From positions 228,950 through 292,949 of the forward strand of contig NZ_JXQD01000036.1 in the NCBI RefSeq assembly GCF_002100145.1: 64,000 nt of DNA. Direction: 5' to 3'. The DNA is from Vibrio sp. qd031 (GTDB taxonomy: Bacteria > Pseudomonadota > Gammaproteobacteria > Enterobacterales > Vibrionaceae). Made by a program: the position numbers and the translations under genes. Shown here piece by piece: positions 25,600 to 34,384 of the stretch (position 1 is its first letter; every line of letters starts with the position of its first letter). The notes below the pieces were generated by a model. It was not told the DNA's origin and searched no databases. It saw only the letters and a list, made by a program, of their open reading frames with translations.

Positions 25600-25818
25600 G
25601 ATGCGCTCCTTGCTGCTATTAAATAGACGATAAGTATGGCCTTAAGTGCACAATATTTCTACAACACAATCAAGCCTTTTTACAATGGATCACAGTTTTC
25701 CTGCATCTGGCTGCATTAGGCGCAACATTAATTGCCGTACTTAGAGTAACCATCAAGTTTGGGTTGGATGTATCATTCTTGTTCTCATAGTCTAAATGAA
25801 AGAAAATTCAATTATTGT
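25600..25818. other. Spacer upstream of the thr operon
   Basis: AT-rich spacer between the divergent outer-membrane protein gene and the thr promoter. No gene, repeat or recognised operator beyond the promoter at 25819-25847 is visible. Confidence 0.4.
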
Positions 25819-25847
25819 TTGACTCAAGTATCCAAAGTAGGTATTCA
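25819..25847 (+). promoter_or_regulatory. Promoter of the thr operon
   Basis: TTGACT (25819-25824), 17-bp spacer, TATTCA (25842-25847), about 35 bp upstream of the thrL leader peptide. This is the best sigma-70 pair in the region. Confidence 0.65.
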
Positions 25848-25882
25848 TAGAGGAAAGCAAAATATAATTGAAACACAACGCA

Positions 25883-25954
25883 ATGATTTTAAACAGCCGC
25901 CTAATTACCACCATGATTATTACCGACACAGAGGATGTTGGGGCAGGCTGCTAA
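25883..25954 (+). CDS. thrL: thr operon leader peptide
   Basis: A 23-codon reading frame, MILNSRLITTMIITDTEDVGAGC in single-letter code (split for reading: MILNSRLITT / MIITDTEDVGAGC). It has Thr at positions 9, 10, 14 and 16 and Ile at 2, 8, 12 and 13, followed 11 bases later by the arm of a strong terminator. Charged tRNA-Thr and tRNA-Ile are expected to set attenuation of thrABC. The Thr/Ile density is lower than in E. coli ThrL, and no strong ribosome site is visible. A TTG start five codons earlier (25868) is also possible. Confidence 0.75.
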   Translation: MILNSRLITTMIITDTEDVGAGC

Positions 25955-25965
25955 GCGAAATTTAT

Positions 25966-26004
25966 AAAAAGGCCTGTATCCAACAAGATACAGGCCTTTT
26001 TTTT
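25966..26004 (+). terminator. thr attenuator terminator
   Basis: Fifteen-base arm ending GGCCTGTATC (to 25980), loop CAACAA, and GATACAGGCC (25987-25996) followed by eight T. It stands between the leader peptide and thrA and is the classical attenuation terminator position. Confidence 0.92.
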
Positions 26005-26027
26005 GAAATTTGAACAGGGAGAAAGGA

Positions 26028-28487
26028 ATGAGAGTATTAAAGTTTGGGGGCTCGTCGTTAGCCGATGTAGACCGATTCTTAAGGGCTGCTAACATAATTG
26101 CGAATAACGCACAGCAAGAAGACATTGCGGTTGTATTGTCTGCTCCAGGGAAAACCACTAATAAATTAGTTGCTGTTGTCGAAACGGCATTAAATGGGCT
26201 CAATCCAACACCTCAAATAGACGAACTACGCCAAAGTTTCTCGCAACTGCTGGAACACGTTCGCGCTGAACTCCCAACCCTATCTTCTGCCGCTTATCTT
26301 GAACAGGTGGAAGAGTCACTGAGTCACCTCACTCAATTTGTTGAAGGTATTCGTTTATTGGGTATGTGTCCAAACAACGTTTACGCGCGCATAATTAGTA
26401 AAGGTGAGCGAATTTCAATTCAGTTAATGAAAGCGGTGCTGGAAGCAAAAGGCCAGCCAGCAAGTTTAATCGATCCAGTAAAATATCTGATTGCATCGGG
26501 CGATCATCTTGAAGCGTCTGTGGATGTTGAGAAGTCGACCATCAACTTTGCCACTCAACCACTAGAAGGTGGTGTTGTACACATCATGCCTGGATTTACA
26601 GCCGGTAATGAACAAGGTGAACTGGTTACTCTAGGCCGCAACGGTTCGGATTACTCAGCGGCAGTATTGGCGGCGTGTCTTCGTGCTGAGTGTTGTGAGA
26701 TTTGGACCGATGTCGACGGGGTGTATAACTGTGACCCAAGACTGGTTGAAGATGCTCGTCTACTCAAATGTTTGAGCTATCAAGAAGCGATGGAGCTTTC
26801 TTACTTCGGCGCTTCTGTACTGCACCCTAAAACCATTGCACCAATCGCTCAATTCCACATTCCTTGCCTAATAAAGAACAGCTTTAATCCTCAAGGTGCG
26901 GGTACTCTGATTGGACAAGACACTGGCGAAGATAACTTACCAATTAAAGGGATCACAACATTAAGTGATCTAACCATGGTCAATGTCTCCGGGCCTGGTA
27001 TGAAAGGCATGGTGGGCATGGCGAGTCGCGTGTTCGGTGCGATGTCAGCAGCGGGCGTTTCGATTGTGTTGATCACACAATCTTCGTCAGAGTATTCCAT
27101 TAGCTTCTGTATAGAAGAAGCTGACAAAGTAAAAGCAAAACGCGCCTTAGAAGACTCTTTTGAGCTTGAGCTAAAAGACGCGCTTTTAGAGCCGGTAGAA
27201 TTTATCAGCAATGTGGCCATCGTGACATTGGTCGGCGACGGCATGCGCACATCGAAAGGTGTGGCATCGCAATTCTTCGCTTCTTTAGCTGAGGTGAACG
27301 TCAACGTAGTCGCTATTGCTCAAGGTTCATCAGAGCGAGCTATCTCTGCGGTGATCCCAGAAGACAAAATTTCAGAGGCGATTAAAGCCTGTCATGAAAA
27401 CTTGTTTAACTCTAAGCACTTTTTGGATGTGTTTGTCGTAGGCGTTGGTGGCGTTGGTGGTGAACTGGTTGATCAGATTGAACGTCAGCAAGCGATACTA
27501 AAAGACAAAGGCATAGTGATCCGCGTATGTGGTTTAGCCAACTCTAAAGGGTTATTAGCGGATCCTGCAGGACTGCCACTCGAGCAGTGGCGCGATCGCA
27601 TGTCCAACGTGAGCGAAAAGTTCTCGGTTGCTCAATTGAGCTCAATCGTGCAACGTAATCACATTATCAACCCGGTGCTGGTGGACTGTACCTCAAGCGA
27701 AGATATTGCGGCTCAGTATGCCGATTTCCTCGCTGCGGGTTTCCACGTAGTGACGCCGAATAAAAAGGCGAATACGGCTAGCATGGCGTATTACCATCAA
27801 CTGCGCGATGTGGCCCGTTCATCTCGACGCAAATTGCTTTACGAGACAACAGTAGGCGCTGGTTTACCGGTTATTGAGAACCTACAGAACTTAATCTCTG
27901 CCGGTGATGAGCTTGAACGCTTTAATGGGATTCTCTCTGGGTCGCTCTCTTTTATCTTTGGCAAGCTAGACGAAGGGATGACCCTAAGTGAAGCAACCAA
28001 TGTAGCGAAAAGCAACGGCTTTACTGAGCCTGACCCACGTGATGATCTTTCGGGAATGGATGTTGCCCGTAAATTGCTTATCTTGGCTCGGGAGGCAGGT
28101 ATGTCTATTGAGCTAGAAGATGTCATTGTCGATCAGGCATTGCCACCAGGTTTTGACGACTCTGGTAGCATCGAAGAATTTATGGCTCGCTTGCCAGAAG
28201 CCGATGCCTATTTCTCTGGGCTACTTAATCAGGCACGAGAAGAAGGTAAGGTATTGCGATACGTCGGTGAAATCGCCGATGGAAAGTGCCGCGTGAAAAT
28301 CGCTGCTGTCGACGGTAACGATCCAATGTATAAAGTGAAAGACGGTGAGAATGCGCTGGCGTTTTACAGCCGCTATTACCAACCGATTCCACTGGTCCTT
28401 CGCGGTTACGGTGCCGGTACTGAAGTCACCGCTGCGGGCGTATTTTCGGACGTAATGCGTACCCTTGGATGGAAGCTAGGAGTGTAA
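26028..28487 (+). CDS. thrA: Bifunctional aspartokinase I / homoserine dehydrogenase I
   Basis: ThrA catalyses the first and third steps from aspartate to threonine: aspartate phosphorylation and reduction of aspartate semialdehyde to homoserine. It is 819 residues against 820 in E. coli. The aspartokinase domain opens with MRVLKFGGSSLADVDRF. Paired ACT-type regulatory sequences occupy about 317-460, where threonine feedback is sensed. The NAD(P)-binding VVGVGGVGGELV near 470 begins homoserine dehydrogenase. GGGAG precedes ATG 26028; the upstream TTG at 26010 is rejected. First structural gene of thrABC, under the attenuator. Confidence 0.97.
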   Translation: MRVLKFGGSSLADVDRFLRAANIIANNAQQEDIAVVLSAPGKTTNKLVAVVETALNGLNPTPQIDELRQSFSQLLEHVRAELPTLSSAAYLEQVEESLSHLTQFVEGIRLLGMCPNNVYARIISKGERISIQLMKAVLEAKGQPASLIDPVKYLIASGDHLEASVDVEKSTINFATQPLEGGVVHIMPGFTAGNEQGELVTLGRNGSDYSAAVLAACLRAECCEIWTDVDGVYNCDPRLVEDARLLKCLSYQEAMELSYFGASVLHPKTIAPIAQFHIPCLIKNSFNPQGAGTLIGQDTGEDNLPIKGITTLSDLTMVNVSGPGMKGMVGMASRVFGAMSAAGVSIVLITQSSSEYSISFCIEEADKVKAKRALEDSFELELKDALLEPVEFISNVAIVTLVGDGMRTSKGVASQFFASLAEVNVNVVAIAQGSSERAISAVIPEDKISEAIKACHENLFNSKHFLDVFVVGVGGVGGELVDQIERQQAILKDKGIVIRVCGLANSKGLLADPAGLPLEQWRDRMSNVSEKFSVAQLSSIVQRNHIINPVLVDCTSSEDIAAQYADFLAAGFHVVTPNKKANTASMAYYHQLRDVARSSRRKLLYETTVGAGLPVIENLQNLISAGDELERFNGILSGSLSFIFGKLDEGMTLSEATNVAKSNGFTEPDPRDDLSGMDVARKLLILAREAGMSIELEDVIVDQALPPGFDDSGSIEEFMARLPEADAYFSGLLNQAREEGKVLRYVGEIADGKCRVKIAAVDGNDPMYKVKDGENALAFYSRYYQPIPLVLRGYGAGTEVTAAGVFSDVMRTLGWKLGV

Positions 28488-28488
28488 T

Positions 28489-29457
28489 ATGGCTGTAAAA
28501 CAAAGCGTTGTCGTTTACGCACCAGCGTCTATCGGAAATGTGAGTGTCGGCTTTGATGTGCTAGGTGCTGCAGTGTCTCCTATCGATGGTACCTTGTTAG
28601 GTGACCGAGTTATGGTAGAAAGTTCTGAGCAGGAGTTTGAGCTCGCGGCAGTAGGGCATTTTGTCGATAAGTTGCCAGCGGATCCTAAAGAAAACATTGT
28701 CTATGATTGCTGGCGGGTGTTTGGCCGTGAATTAAGTCGTAAGCGTGTGCCGTTATTGCCCCTCAAGATGACACTTGAAAAGAACATGCCTATTGGGTCA
28801 GGATTAGGGTCTAGTGCATGTTCCATTGTTGCCGCACTCGACGCGCTTAATCAGTATCATGATAAACCGCTTGATGAAACAGAACTGCTCGCGCTAATGG
28901 GCGAGATGGAAGGCCAAATCTCAGGTGGCGTGCATTACGATAACGTTGCGCCTTGTTATCTTGGTGGATTGCAGTTGATGATTGAAGAGCTAGGGATTAT
29001 TTCGCAGTCAGTTCCGAGTTTTGACCAATGGTATTGGGTTATGGCGTACCCTGGTATTACGGTATCTACGGCTGCCGCGAGAGAGATTCTTCCCGCACAA
29101 TATCGTCGCCAAGATATCATTGCTCATGGTCGTCACTTGGCTGGGTTTATCCACGCAAGCCATGCGGGAGAACCAAAGCTTGCGGCTAAAATGATTAAAG
29201 ATGTGATTGCCGAACCCTACAGAGAGAAATTACTGCCAAACTTCGCTGGAGCAAGACAGTTTGCTGCGACAGCCGGCGCTTTGGCTACCGGAATTTCAGG
29301 CAGTGGCCCCACGCTATTTAGCGTGTGCGATAATGAAGATATCGCGCAACGAGTGGCAAGCTGGCTTGCCGAAAATTATGTTCAAAATGACCAAGGATTC
29401 GTGCATATTTGTCGATTGGATAAGCAAGGGTCTGTCGTAACAGGAAAGGAATTATGA
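28489..29457 (+). CDS. thrB: Homoserine kinase
   Basis: A GHMP-family kinase that phosphorylates homoserine with ATP. It has the N-terminal VYAPASIGNVSVGFDVLGAAV, the ATP-binding PIGSGLGSSACSIVAAL (about residues 100-116) and the C-terminal GISGSGPTLFSVC motif. It is 322 residues, slightly longer than E. coli ThrB (310). The ATG begins one base after the thrA stop with AGGAG upstream, and the gene overlaps thrC by four bases (ATGA), so the three are translationally coupled. Confidence 0.96.
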   Translation: MAVKQSVVVYAPASIGNVSVGFDVLGAAVSPIDGTLLGDRVMVESSEQEFELAAVGHFVDKLPADPKENIVYDCWRVFGRELSRKRVPLLPLKMTLEKNMPIGSGLGSSACSIVAALDALNQYHDKPLDETELLALMGEMEGQISGGVHYDNVAPCYLGGLQLMIEELGIISQSVPSFDQWYWVMAYPGITVSTAAAREILPAQYRRQDIIAHGRHLAGFIHASHAGEPKLAAKMIKDVIAEPYREKLLPNFAGARQFAATAGALATGISGSGPTLFSVCDNEDIAQRVASWLAENYVQNDQGFVHICRLDKQGSVVTGKEL

Positions 29458-30737
29458 AGCTGTACAACATCAAAGAAAATGACGAGCAAGTCTCATTTGG
29501 ACAAGCGGTTCGCCAAGGACTAGGCCGTAATCAGGGTCTGTTCTTTCCAAGCCAATTGCCATTTTTTGACGACATTGACAGCCTGCTGGCGGAAGATTTT
29601 ACTTCTCGTAGCAGCAAAATATTGTCGGCACTGATTGGAGATGAGCTACCTGAGCAACAAGTCTCAGAGCTGGTGAATGCGGCTTTTCAATTTCCAGCAC
29701 CAATCAAATCAGTCAAAGACGGCGTGTATGCGCTAGAACTTTTCCACGGTCCAACGTTAGCGTTTAAAGACTTCGGTGGGCGTTTTATGGCGCAATCACT
29801 GGCTGCGGTATCCGACGGTGGAAAAATCACCATACTAACGGCAACCTCTGGTGACACTGGCGCGGCAGTCGCCCATGCGTTTTATGGCATGGACAATATC
29901 AACGTGGTGATCTTGTATCCAAAAGGAAAGATCAGTCCATTGCAAGAGAGCCTATTTTGTACTTTGGGTAAAAACATTCATACCGTCGCCATTAATGGAG
30001 ACTTTGATGATTGCCAAGCGCTGGTTAAAAACGCGTTCGATGACGAAAAACTGCGTCAGGATATTGGCCTAAACTCAGCGAACTCAATCAATATTAGTCG
30101 TTTGATGGCGCAAATTTGTTACTACTTTGAAGCCGCTGCGCAAATGAGTAAAGCAGAGCGAGAAAACTTGGTGATTTCTGTACCAAGTGGCAACTTTGGT
30201 AACCTAACTGCAGGTCTACTTGCGAAGGCGTTAGGTTTACCGGTTAAGCGCTTTATCGCCGCAACTAACGCAAACGACACAGTGCCTCGTTATTTAGAAA
30301 CAGGCCAATGGGATCCTAAGCCAACAGTTGCGACAACATCCAACGCAATGGATGTAAGCCAGCCAAACAACTGGCCGCGCATCGAAGAGTTGTGCCGTGT
30401 TAAGGAGTGGGGATTAGAGACATTAGGAAAGGGCGCGGTCACCGATACGCAAAGTGCAGAGTCGGTGAAGGAGCTTCACGATCTTGGCTATCTTTGTGAG
30501 CCTCATGGCGCCATCGCTTACCGAGTGTTGGACCAGCAGTTAGCAGAAGGTGAAACGGGACTGTTTTTATGTACCGCACACCCTGCGAAATTTAAGGAAG
30601 TGGTGGACGATATTCTAGGTACGGACATCGATTTACCTGGACCACTTGCAAAACATGCTGCAATGGAGCTGCTCTCTGAAGAGCGCGACAACGATTTTGA
30701 CGCGTTAAAAGAAGTGCTTTACGCCGCGCATAAATAA
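29454..30737 (+). CDS. thrC: Threonine synthase
   Basis: PLP-dependent synthase converting O-phosphohomoserine to threonine; last enzyme of the operon. The 427-residue product carries the PLP lysine motif HGPTLAFKDFGGRFMAQ near residue 100, ATSGDTGAAVAHAFYG, the phosphate-binding SVPSGNFGNLTAGLLAK and the Vibrio/E. coli-type C-terminus. Its start codon overlaps the thrB stop. A strong terminator follows 20 bp after the stop. Confidence 0.97.
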   Translation: MKLYNIKENDEQVSFGQAVRQGLGRNQGLFFPSQLPFFDDIDSLLAEDFTSRSSKILSALIGDELPEQQVSELVNAAFQFPAPIKSVKDGVYALELFHGPTLAFKDFGGRFMAQSLAAVSDGGKITILTATSGDTGAAVAHAFYGMDNINVVILYPKGKISPLQESLFCTLGKNIHTVAINGDFDDCQALVKNAFDDEKLRQDIGLNSANSINISRLMAQICYYFEAAAQMSKAERENLVISVPSGNFGNLTAGLLAKALGLPVKRFIAATNANDTVPRYLETGQWDPKPTVATTSNAMDVSQPNNWPRIEELCRVKEWGLETLGKGAVTDTQSAESVKELHDLGYLCEPHGAIAYRVLDQQLAEGETGLFLCTAHPAKFKEVVDDILGTDIDLPGPLAKHAAMELLSEERDNDFDALKEVLYAAHK

Positions 30738-30758
30738 CATCACGCTCAATGAATTATC

Positions 30759-30793
30759 TAGCCCTATGGCATTTATGCCCTAGGGCTTTTTTT
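30759..30793 (+). terminator. Terminator of the thr operon
   Basis: AGCCCTA (30760-30766) / TAGGGCT (30781-30787) with an inner GGCA-TTTA-TGCC stem, followed by T7. The T-run reaches the stop codon of the convergent GTPase gene (30792). Confidence 0.9.
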
Positions 30794-32369
30794 ATTTAAG
30801 TAGTTGCTTCACCGCGATTTTAGCGACTTTAGGCGCACCTTTTTTGACCGCTTTGCCTCCTAGCTTGCCCGCGCGTCTTAACTGGGTTTTTAGCGCAGTG
30901 CCTCGCTTGATAGCTTCTATTCGTTGGCGATTATGTTGAACCTGTATGGCGTGCTGAAGCTCCTGTTGTAAAAGCTGCTTTAGCTCTAGGACACCCATGT
31001 TGACTCTGTCAGGTGCAATGCATAATGGCGCACTGACATCAGCGTTTAGTAGCTCATGATTGTGCTTAACGGCAGCTGCAATTACCTTAGCTTTAGCACT
31101 GGTTGGGTTGCTAAGGTCATAGGGAGGGCTCCATTCTGCTTGTGGAGATAGCCTATCCACTTGATTCACTATGGCAATAATTCGTGGCTTCTTGCGCGAG
31201 ATATTTTCTGGCAGAGTGTAGAAGTGATTGATCATCTCAAGTAACTGCGAATCTAAAGCTCTTGCAGGTTGATTCGCCTTTAATACCCACAGCACGATAT
31301 CGGCGTGGGTCACCTGCTTGAGACTCTGTTTTGCGGTCTTCGCATCACCATCGAGTCCTTTTTGGTCGACGATTTTAACCGTGGCATCGTCCAATACAGT
31401 TTGATACACCGCATGCATATCGGTTGAGGGCAATGGGTCGACTTCTGCGATAAGTTCTTTTTGCATCGCATTGATTAATGAAGATTTACCACTACTTGTT
31501 TGGCCAACCAGCACAACGCGTATCGGCTCTGGCTCTACTGGCTGATATCGTTCGTCTTCTTCGGCGATGGTGGAGTCTGTTATGTCATCATCGTCTAGGC
31601 TAAATCGACCACTGTAGAGATCGATAGCGACCGCTGCCACCTCATCTAAGAGAAGCTTCTTGGCCTTCAATTGCATTTCGTCGGCCAATCCACGAGTCAT
31701 CGAAGACGTTGCTTGCTGTTTACCGATATCAGAAAGGACTTTCGCGGGATTAAAATAGAGGTTCTTCGCATGGTTAGCCCATATTGCGGCAGTCACCACG
31801 TTCTTGCCTAGCTCGCCATATTTATCGTAGGCGTCATAACCTGCTCGAATGTATGAGATTTTCATGAGTTCAATAGCAGGGATATGTTCATTGACGGTTA
31901 ACCGGTATCGCCGGCTGATCTCTTCAAACAGTTTTAACCCTTCAGGGATAGAGAAGTCGAGGGTCGACTTTTCGAACTCGGTGGCAACGGCTTCCAATAC
32001 ATTGATACTCGCAGTATCCATTTCTGACCAAGCGAGTTCGCGATTAAGTTGCTCCTCAACCACGTGTTGCGCGTGCTGCCATATACGTTGCTCGTTCTCA
32101 GACCAATCGGGATTTAGTGCAATATCGACTTCGTCAGCGGGGGGCTCATTGTGTTCTTTTTTTGCAATCCAGAATAGCGGTAGGGCAACGAGCAAGGTGC
32201 TAATGGTGGTGATCAGTGATAGTTGCAGTAAGTATCCATGCTGAAAGGCCAACACGATCCCATACCCCATCGTTATAAGCACAGGAAACAACAATGAGAT
32301 GAGCGTAATGCCGATGCGCCCACCAGAAATTGCGGCCAGAAATCGATAGAGATTAGTGATCTTTTTCAT
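30792..32369 (-). CDS. Membrane-anchored GTPase of unknown function (second gene of a GTPase pair)
   Basis: A 525-residue protein. Two N-terminal membrane helices (about 18-40 and 46-68) precede a long helical region (about 85-265) and a GTPase domain. Visible G motifs are the P-loop VLVGQTSSGKSSLINAM near 288, switch-I Thr in LPSTDMH, G3 written DQKGLDG instead of the usual DTPG, and G4 NQVDRL. The C-terminus is Lys/Arg-rich. It resembles YcjX/YeeP/Era-like 'HSR1-related' GTPases but I recognise no named family. Its 5' end overlaps the upstream GTPase gene by 17 bp, so the two are co-expressed. The core gene order (thrC next to grcA) suggests this pair is an accessory insertion. Confidence 0.8.
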   Translation of the reverse strand: MKKITNLYRFLAAISGGRIGITLISLLFPVLITMGYGIVLAFQHGYLLQLSLITTISTLLVALPLFWIAKKEHNEPPADEVDIALNPDWSENEQRIWQHAQHVVEEQLNRELAWSEMDTASINVLEAVATEFEKSTLDFSIPEGLKLFEEISRRYRLTVNEHIPAIELMKISYIRAGYDAYDKYGELGKNVVTAAIWANHAKNLYFNPAKVLSDIGKQQATSSMTRGLADEMQLKAKKLLLDEVAAVAIDLYSGRFSLDDDDITDSTIAEEDERYQPVEPEPIRVVLVGQTSSGKSSLINAMQKELIAEVDPLPSTDMHAVYQTVLDDATVKIVDQKGLDGDAKTAKQSLKQVTHADIVLWVLKANQPARALDSQLLEMINHFYTLPENISRKKPRIIAIVNQVDRLSPQAEWSPPYDLSNPTSAKAKVIAAAVKHNHELLNADVSAPLCIAPDRVNMGVLELKQLLQQELQHAIQVQHNRQRIEAIKRGTALKTQLRRAGKLGGKAVKKGAPKVAKIAVKQLLK

Positions 32370-33492
32370 AGCCAGATGCCTTTTTACCTCGTTTTAGTGC
32401 GTCGCGATAGAGCGCTTGTAGCTCTTCAGGGTTGGGCTCTTCACCACTGCTCTTCTTGTAAAAATAGTAGCAGGCTGCTCGACCTATCGCGTATGTGGTG
32501 CCAAAACTAATTGCAGCAGCAGCGGCGGCGGCAACGGTTTGTCCCCATCCAGGTATTAACTTGGGGACTTGTCTTGCACCCAGCTTAACAGCGTATTGAA
32601 CCGCAAAACTGCCCCCCATACAGCCAATGAGCTCAGAAAAGGCACGCTTATTCCACTCTACACCATATTGGTTGGCTAAGCTGTGCAGCAGTTTTGCCTG
32701 TATAGCCGGTACGGTGACCAGCCCAACGGCGGGAAAGATATCGGTGGTCGCTGCGCTTCCGGCATACCACAGTACTTCATTTTCCAATGCTTTAAAGTTT
32801 TGCTGTTCAAGGGATGCGTGTTCAGAATGGTTGGCCATGAGGCCAATGACTGGAATTTGCGCAGCAAGCTGCTCAATCAGTTGAGGGTAATGATAACACT
32901 CGGTGCTGTTAGGACTGACACTGGTCTGCTGCTCTGGGTGTGCATCTAAAGGGGCAAAGTCTACTTCAATGCTGCGCACGTTAGCGCCCCAAAGGTGAGT
33001 GATTTGCTGAGTGTTAAACGCAACTTGGCGCTCTCTATCGGCTTTGGATGAGGATAAGACCGCCGTATGAACCAACAGTAATTGAGTCGACCCTAGCCGC
33101 TTTTTCACCTGTTTCAATGCGGCAAGTAACGCACTTTGTTCGGGATCGTCCGCTTTTACAAGTACTACAATGCCGTGACTGCCGCTCAAAGCTTGTTCTA
33201 TATCGTGACTGGCGTCATACCCGGACTCAGCCAAACCTCTTGTGTCCATAAATCGAAGTAATGGGCTCTGCTTTGGAAACGTGTAGCTGGATGCTGTAAG
33301 CGTGCAGGGTTCAAATCCATTGCCGATTTCGATATGGCTTTCACCGGTTATGGCATGAACGAGTGAGGATTTCCCTGATCCTGTTTTACCTAAAAGCCAA
33401 AGAGTAGGAAGGTGCTGGCGCTGAACATCACGCGCTTGGGTTAGATCTGGGTTTTGACTCGGGTTAATCGCATTTTTTATCTTTTCGAACAT
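32353..33492 (-). CDS. GTPase with C-terminal DUF697-like membrane region (first gene of the pair)
   Basis: From ATG 33492 (GGAAG upstream; the GTG at 33507 is less likely) this is a 379-residue protein. The GTPase domain is N-terminal: P-loop WLLGKTGSGKSSLVHAITG near residue 35, a Thr-rich switch I (EPCTLTASS), and G3 FMDTRGL. A canonical NKxD motif is missing (LLLVHTAV in its place). The C-terminal third is hydrophobic with an FPAVGLVTVPAIQAKLLHSLANQYG segment typical of DUF697/YcjF proteins, and an Ala-only run at about 322-330. Such proteins act at membranes; no specific role is known. It is followed with 17-bp overlap by the second GTPase. Confidence 0.8.
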   Translation of the reverse strand: MFEKIKNAINPSQNPDLTQARDVQRQHLPTLWLLGKTGSGKSSLVHAITGESHIEIGNGFEPCTLTASSYTFPKQSPLLRFMDTRGLAESGYDASHDIEQALSGSHGIVVLVKADDPEQSALLAALKQVKKRLGSTQLLLVHTAVLSSSKADRERQVAFNTQQITHLWGANVRSIEVDFAPLDAHPEQQTSVSPNSTECYHYPQLIEQLAAQIPVIGLMANHSEHASLEQQNFKALENEVLWYAGSAATTDIFPAVGLVTVPAIQAKLLHSLANQYGVEWNKRAFSELIGCMGGSFAVQYAVKLGARQVPKLIPGWGQTVAAAAAAAISFGTTYAIGRAACYYFYKKSSGEEPNPEELQALYRDALKRGKKASGYEKDH

Positions 33493-33627
33493 GCCTACTA
33501 CTTCCACCTCTTAAGGTCGTACAGAAGGCCAAATCAGCCAAACTGATCTCGCAAAGACTTACTGTATAAAATTCTGCTGCGCAGTGATAGTACTAGGAGA
33601 GCGGTATTCGATAGGGGAGGTCTTAAA

Positions 33628-33660
33628 CAAAAAAACGCCCGGCAGTTGCCGAGCGTTTTG
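33628..33660 (-). terminator. grcA terminator
   Basis: Minus-strand stem AAAACGCTCGGCA / TGCCGGGCGTTTT with a short loop and a T-run into 33628, placed 16 bases after the grcA stop. It insulates the downstream GTPase pair from grcA transcription. Confidence 0.9.
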
Positions 33661-33675
33661 AATGGGTAGTGACAA

Positions 33676-34053
33676 TTACAGACTTTCTGTGAAAGTACGT
33701 GCAATAACGTCTTTTTGCTGCTCTGTAGTGAGAGAGTTAAAGCGTACTGCATAGCCTGATACGCGAATAGTGAGCTGTGGGTACTTCTCTGGGTTGTTTA
33801 CAGCGTCTTCTAGCGTTTCACGTTTTAGAACGTTAACGTTTAGGTGTTGACCACCTTCAATCTTAGGCGCTTTTTCGATAGCCACTTCACGGCTTTCGTA
33901 CTCACCTAAATCGGCAGCTGGAACAACTTGATCAGCTTCAAAGCCGGCTACAGCTGCAACACAGCGTGCTTCGTTTTTGTCTGAATCGATTAGCCAAATT
34001 GAGTTTAGTAGATCATCGTTGGCTGCTTTTGTAATTTGAATACCTTGAATCAT
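33676..34053 (-). CDS. grcA: Autonomous glycyl radical cofactor GrcA (YfiD)
   Basis: A 125-residue stand-alone glycyl-radical domain that replaces the oxygen-damaged C-terminus of pyruvate formate-lyase. The radical glycine is Gly100 in TIRVSGYAVRFN, and the conserved HLNVNVLKRETLEDAVNNPEKYPQLT block precedes it. AAAGGAG precedes the ATG. Two FNR-like boxes spaced 53 bp apart lie upstream, mirroring the E. coli yfiD promoter, so anaerobic or microaerobic induction is expected. Confidence 0.96.
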   Translation of the reverse strand: MIQGIQITKAANDDLLNSIWLIDSDKNEARCVAAVAGFEADQVVPAADLGEYESREVAIEKAPKIEGGQHLNVNVLKRETLEDAVNNPEKYPQLTIRVSGYAVRFNSLTTEQQKDVIARTFTESL

Positions 34054-34143
34054 GGTTCACTCCTTTCCTGTATAGGAAGTTTAACTAGCTGTTAAGAATT
34101 GTTTAATTCAAACCAACAGGTAGCCGTTAAAAAACAGCGCGTG

Positions 34144-34157
34144 TTGATTTGGGTCAA
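34144..34157 (-). promoter_or_regulatory. FNR-like box, grcA-proximal
   Basis: TTGATTTGGGTCAA matches TTGAT-N4-ATCAA with one mismatch. Its centre is about 97 bp upstream of the grcA ATG. If it acts at -40.5, transcription would begin near 34110, with TACCTG as a weak -10. Confidence 0.6.
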
Positions 34158-34196
34158 TAAAATCTGTTAATCCGTATTTTTCTTAAGGTTAAAAGA

Positions 34197-34210
34197 TTGC
34201 GCTAAATCAA
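34197..34210 (-). promoter_or_regulatory. FNR-like box, grcA-distal
   Basis: TTGCGCTAAATCAA has one perfect half-site (ATCAA) and a degenerate one (TTGCG). Its centre (34203.5) lies exactly 53 bp from that of the proximal box (34150.5). Confidence 0.45.
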
Positions 34211-34384
34211 TCAATGATTATTTTTTAAAAAAGTGTAGGTTATTCAAAAAAATTTGATAAGTTGCTGGTTTTTATGAACGGTTAAAAATAAGTTCAATAT
34301 TTCTCTTACTTTACCCATTGCGCACAATATGTTTTGATGTCGCAAAATTAGCAGAGTTATCTCTATAAAGATTAGGAAAAGAAC

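Larger units (their letters stand above)
34054..34384. other. Divergent regulatory region grcA / nfo
   Basis: 331 AT-rich bases with no gene. It contains FNR-like boxes at 34144-34157 and 34197-34210. The nfo side shows a GGAAAAG ribosome site but no clear promoter hexamers. Confidence 0.5.

Noticed and set aside
26891..27304. 137-residue frame antisense to thrA
   Set aside because: Fully inside conserved thrA coding sequence; Ser/Thr/Pro-rich composition typical of a shadow frame.
31849..32244. 131-residue plus-strand frame antisense to the second GTPase gene
   Set aside because: Ser/Cys-rich shadow with no ribosome site; the minus-strand frame has recognisable GTPase motifs and membrane helices.
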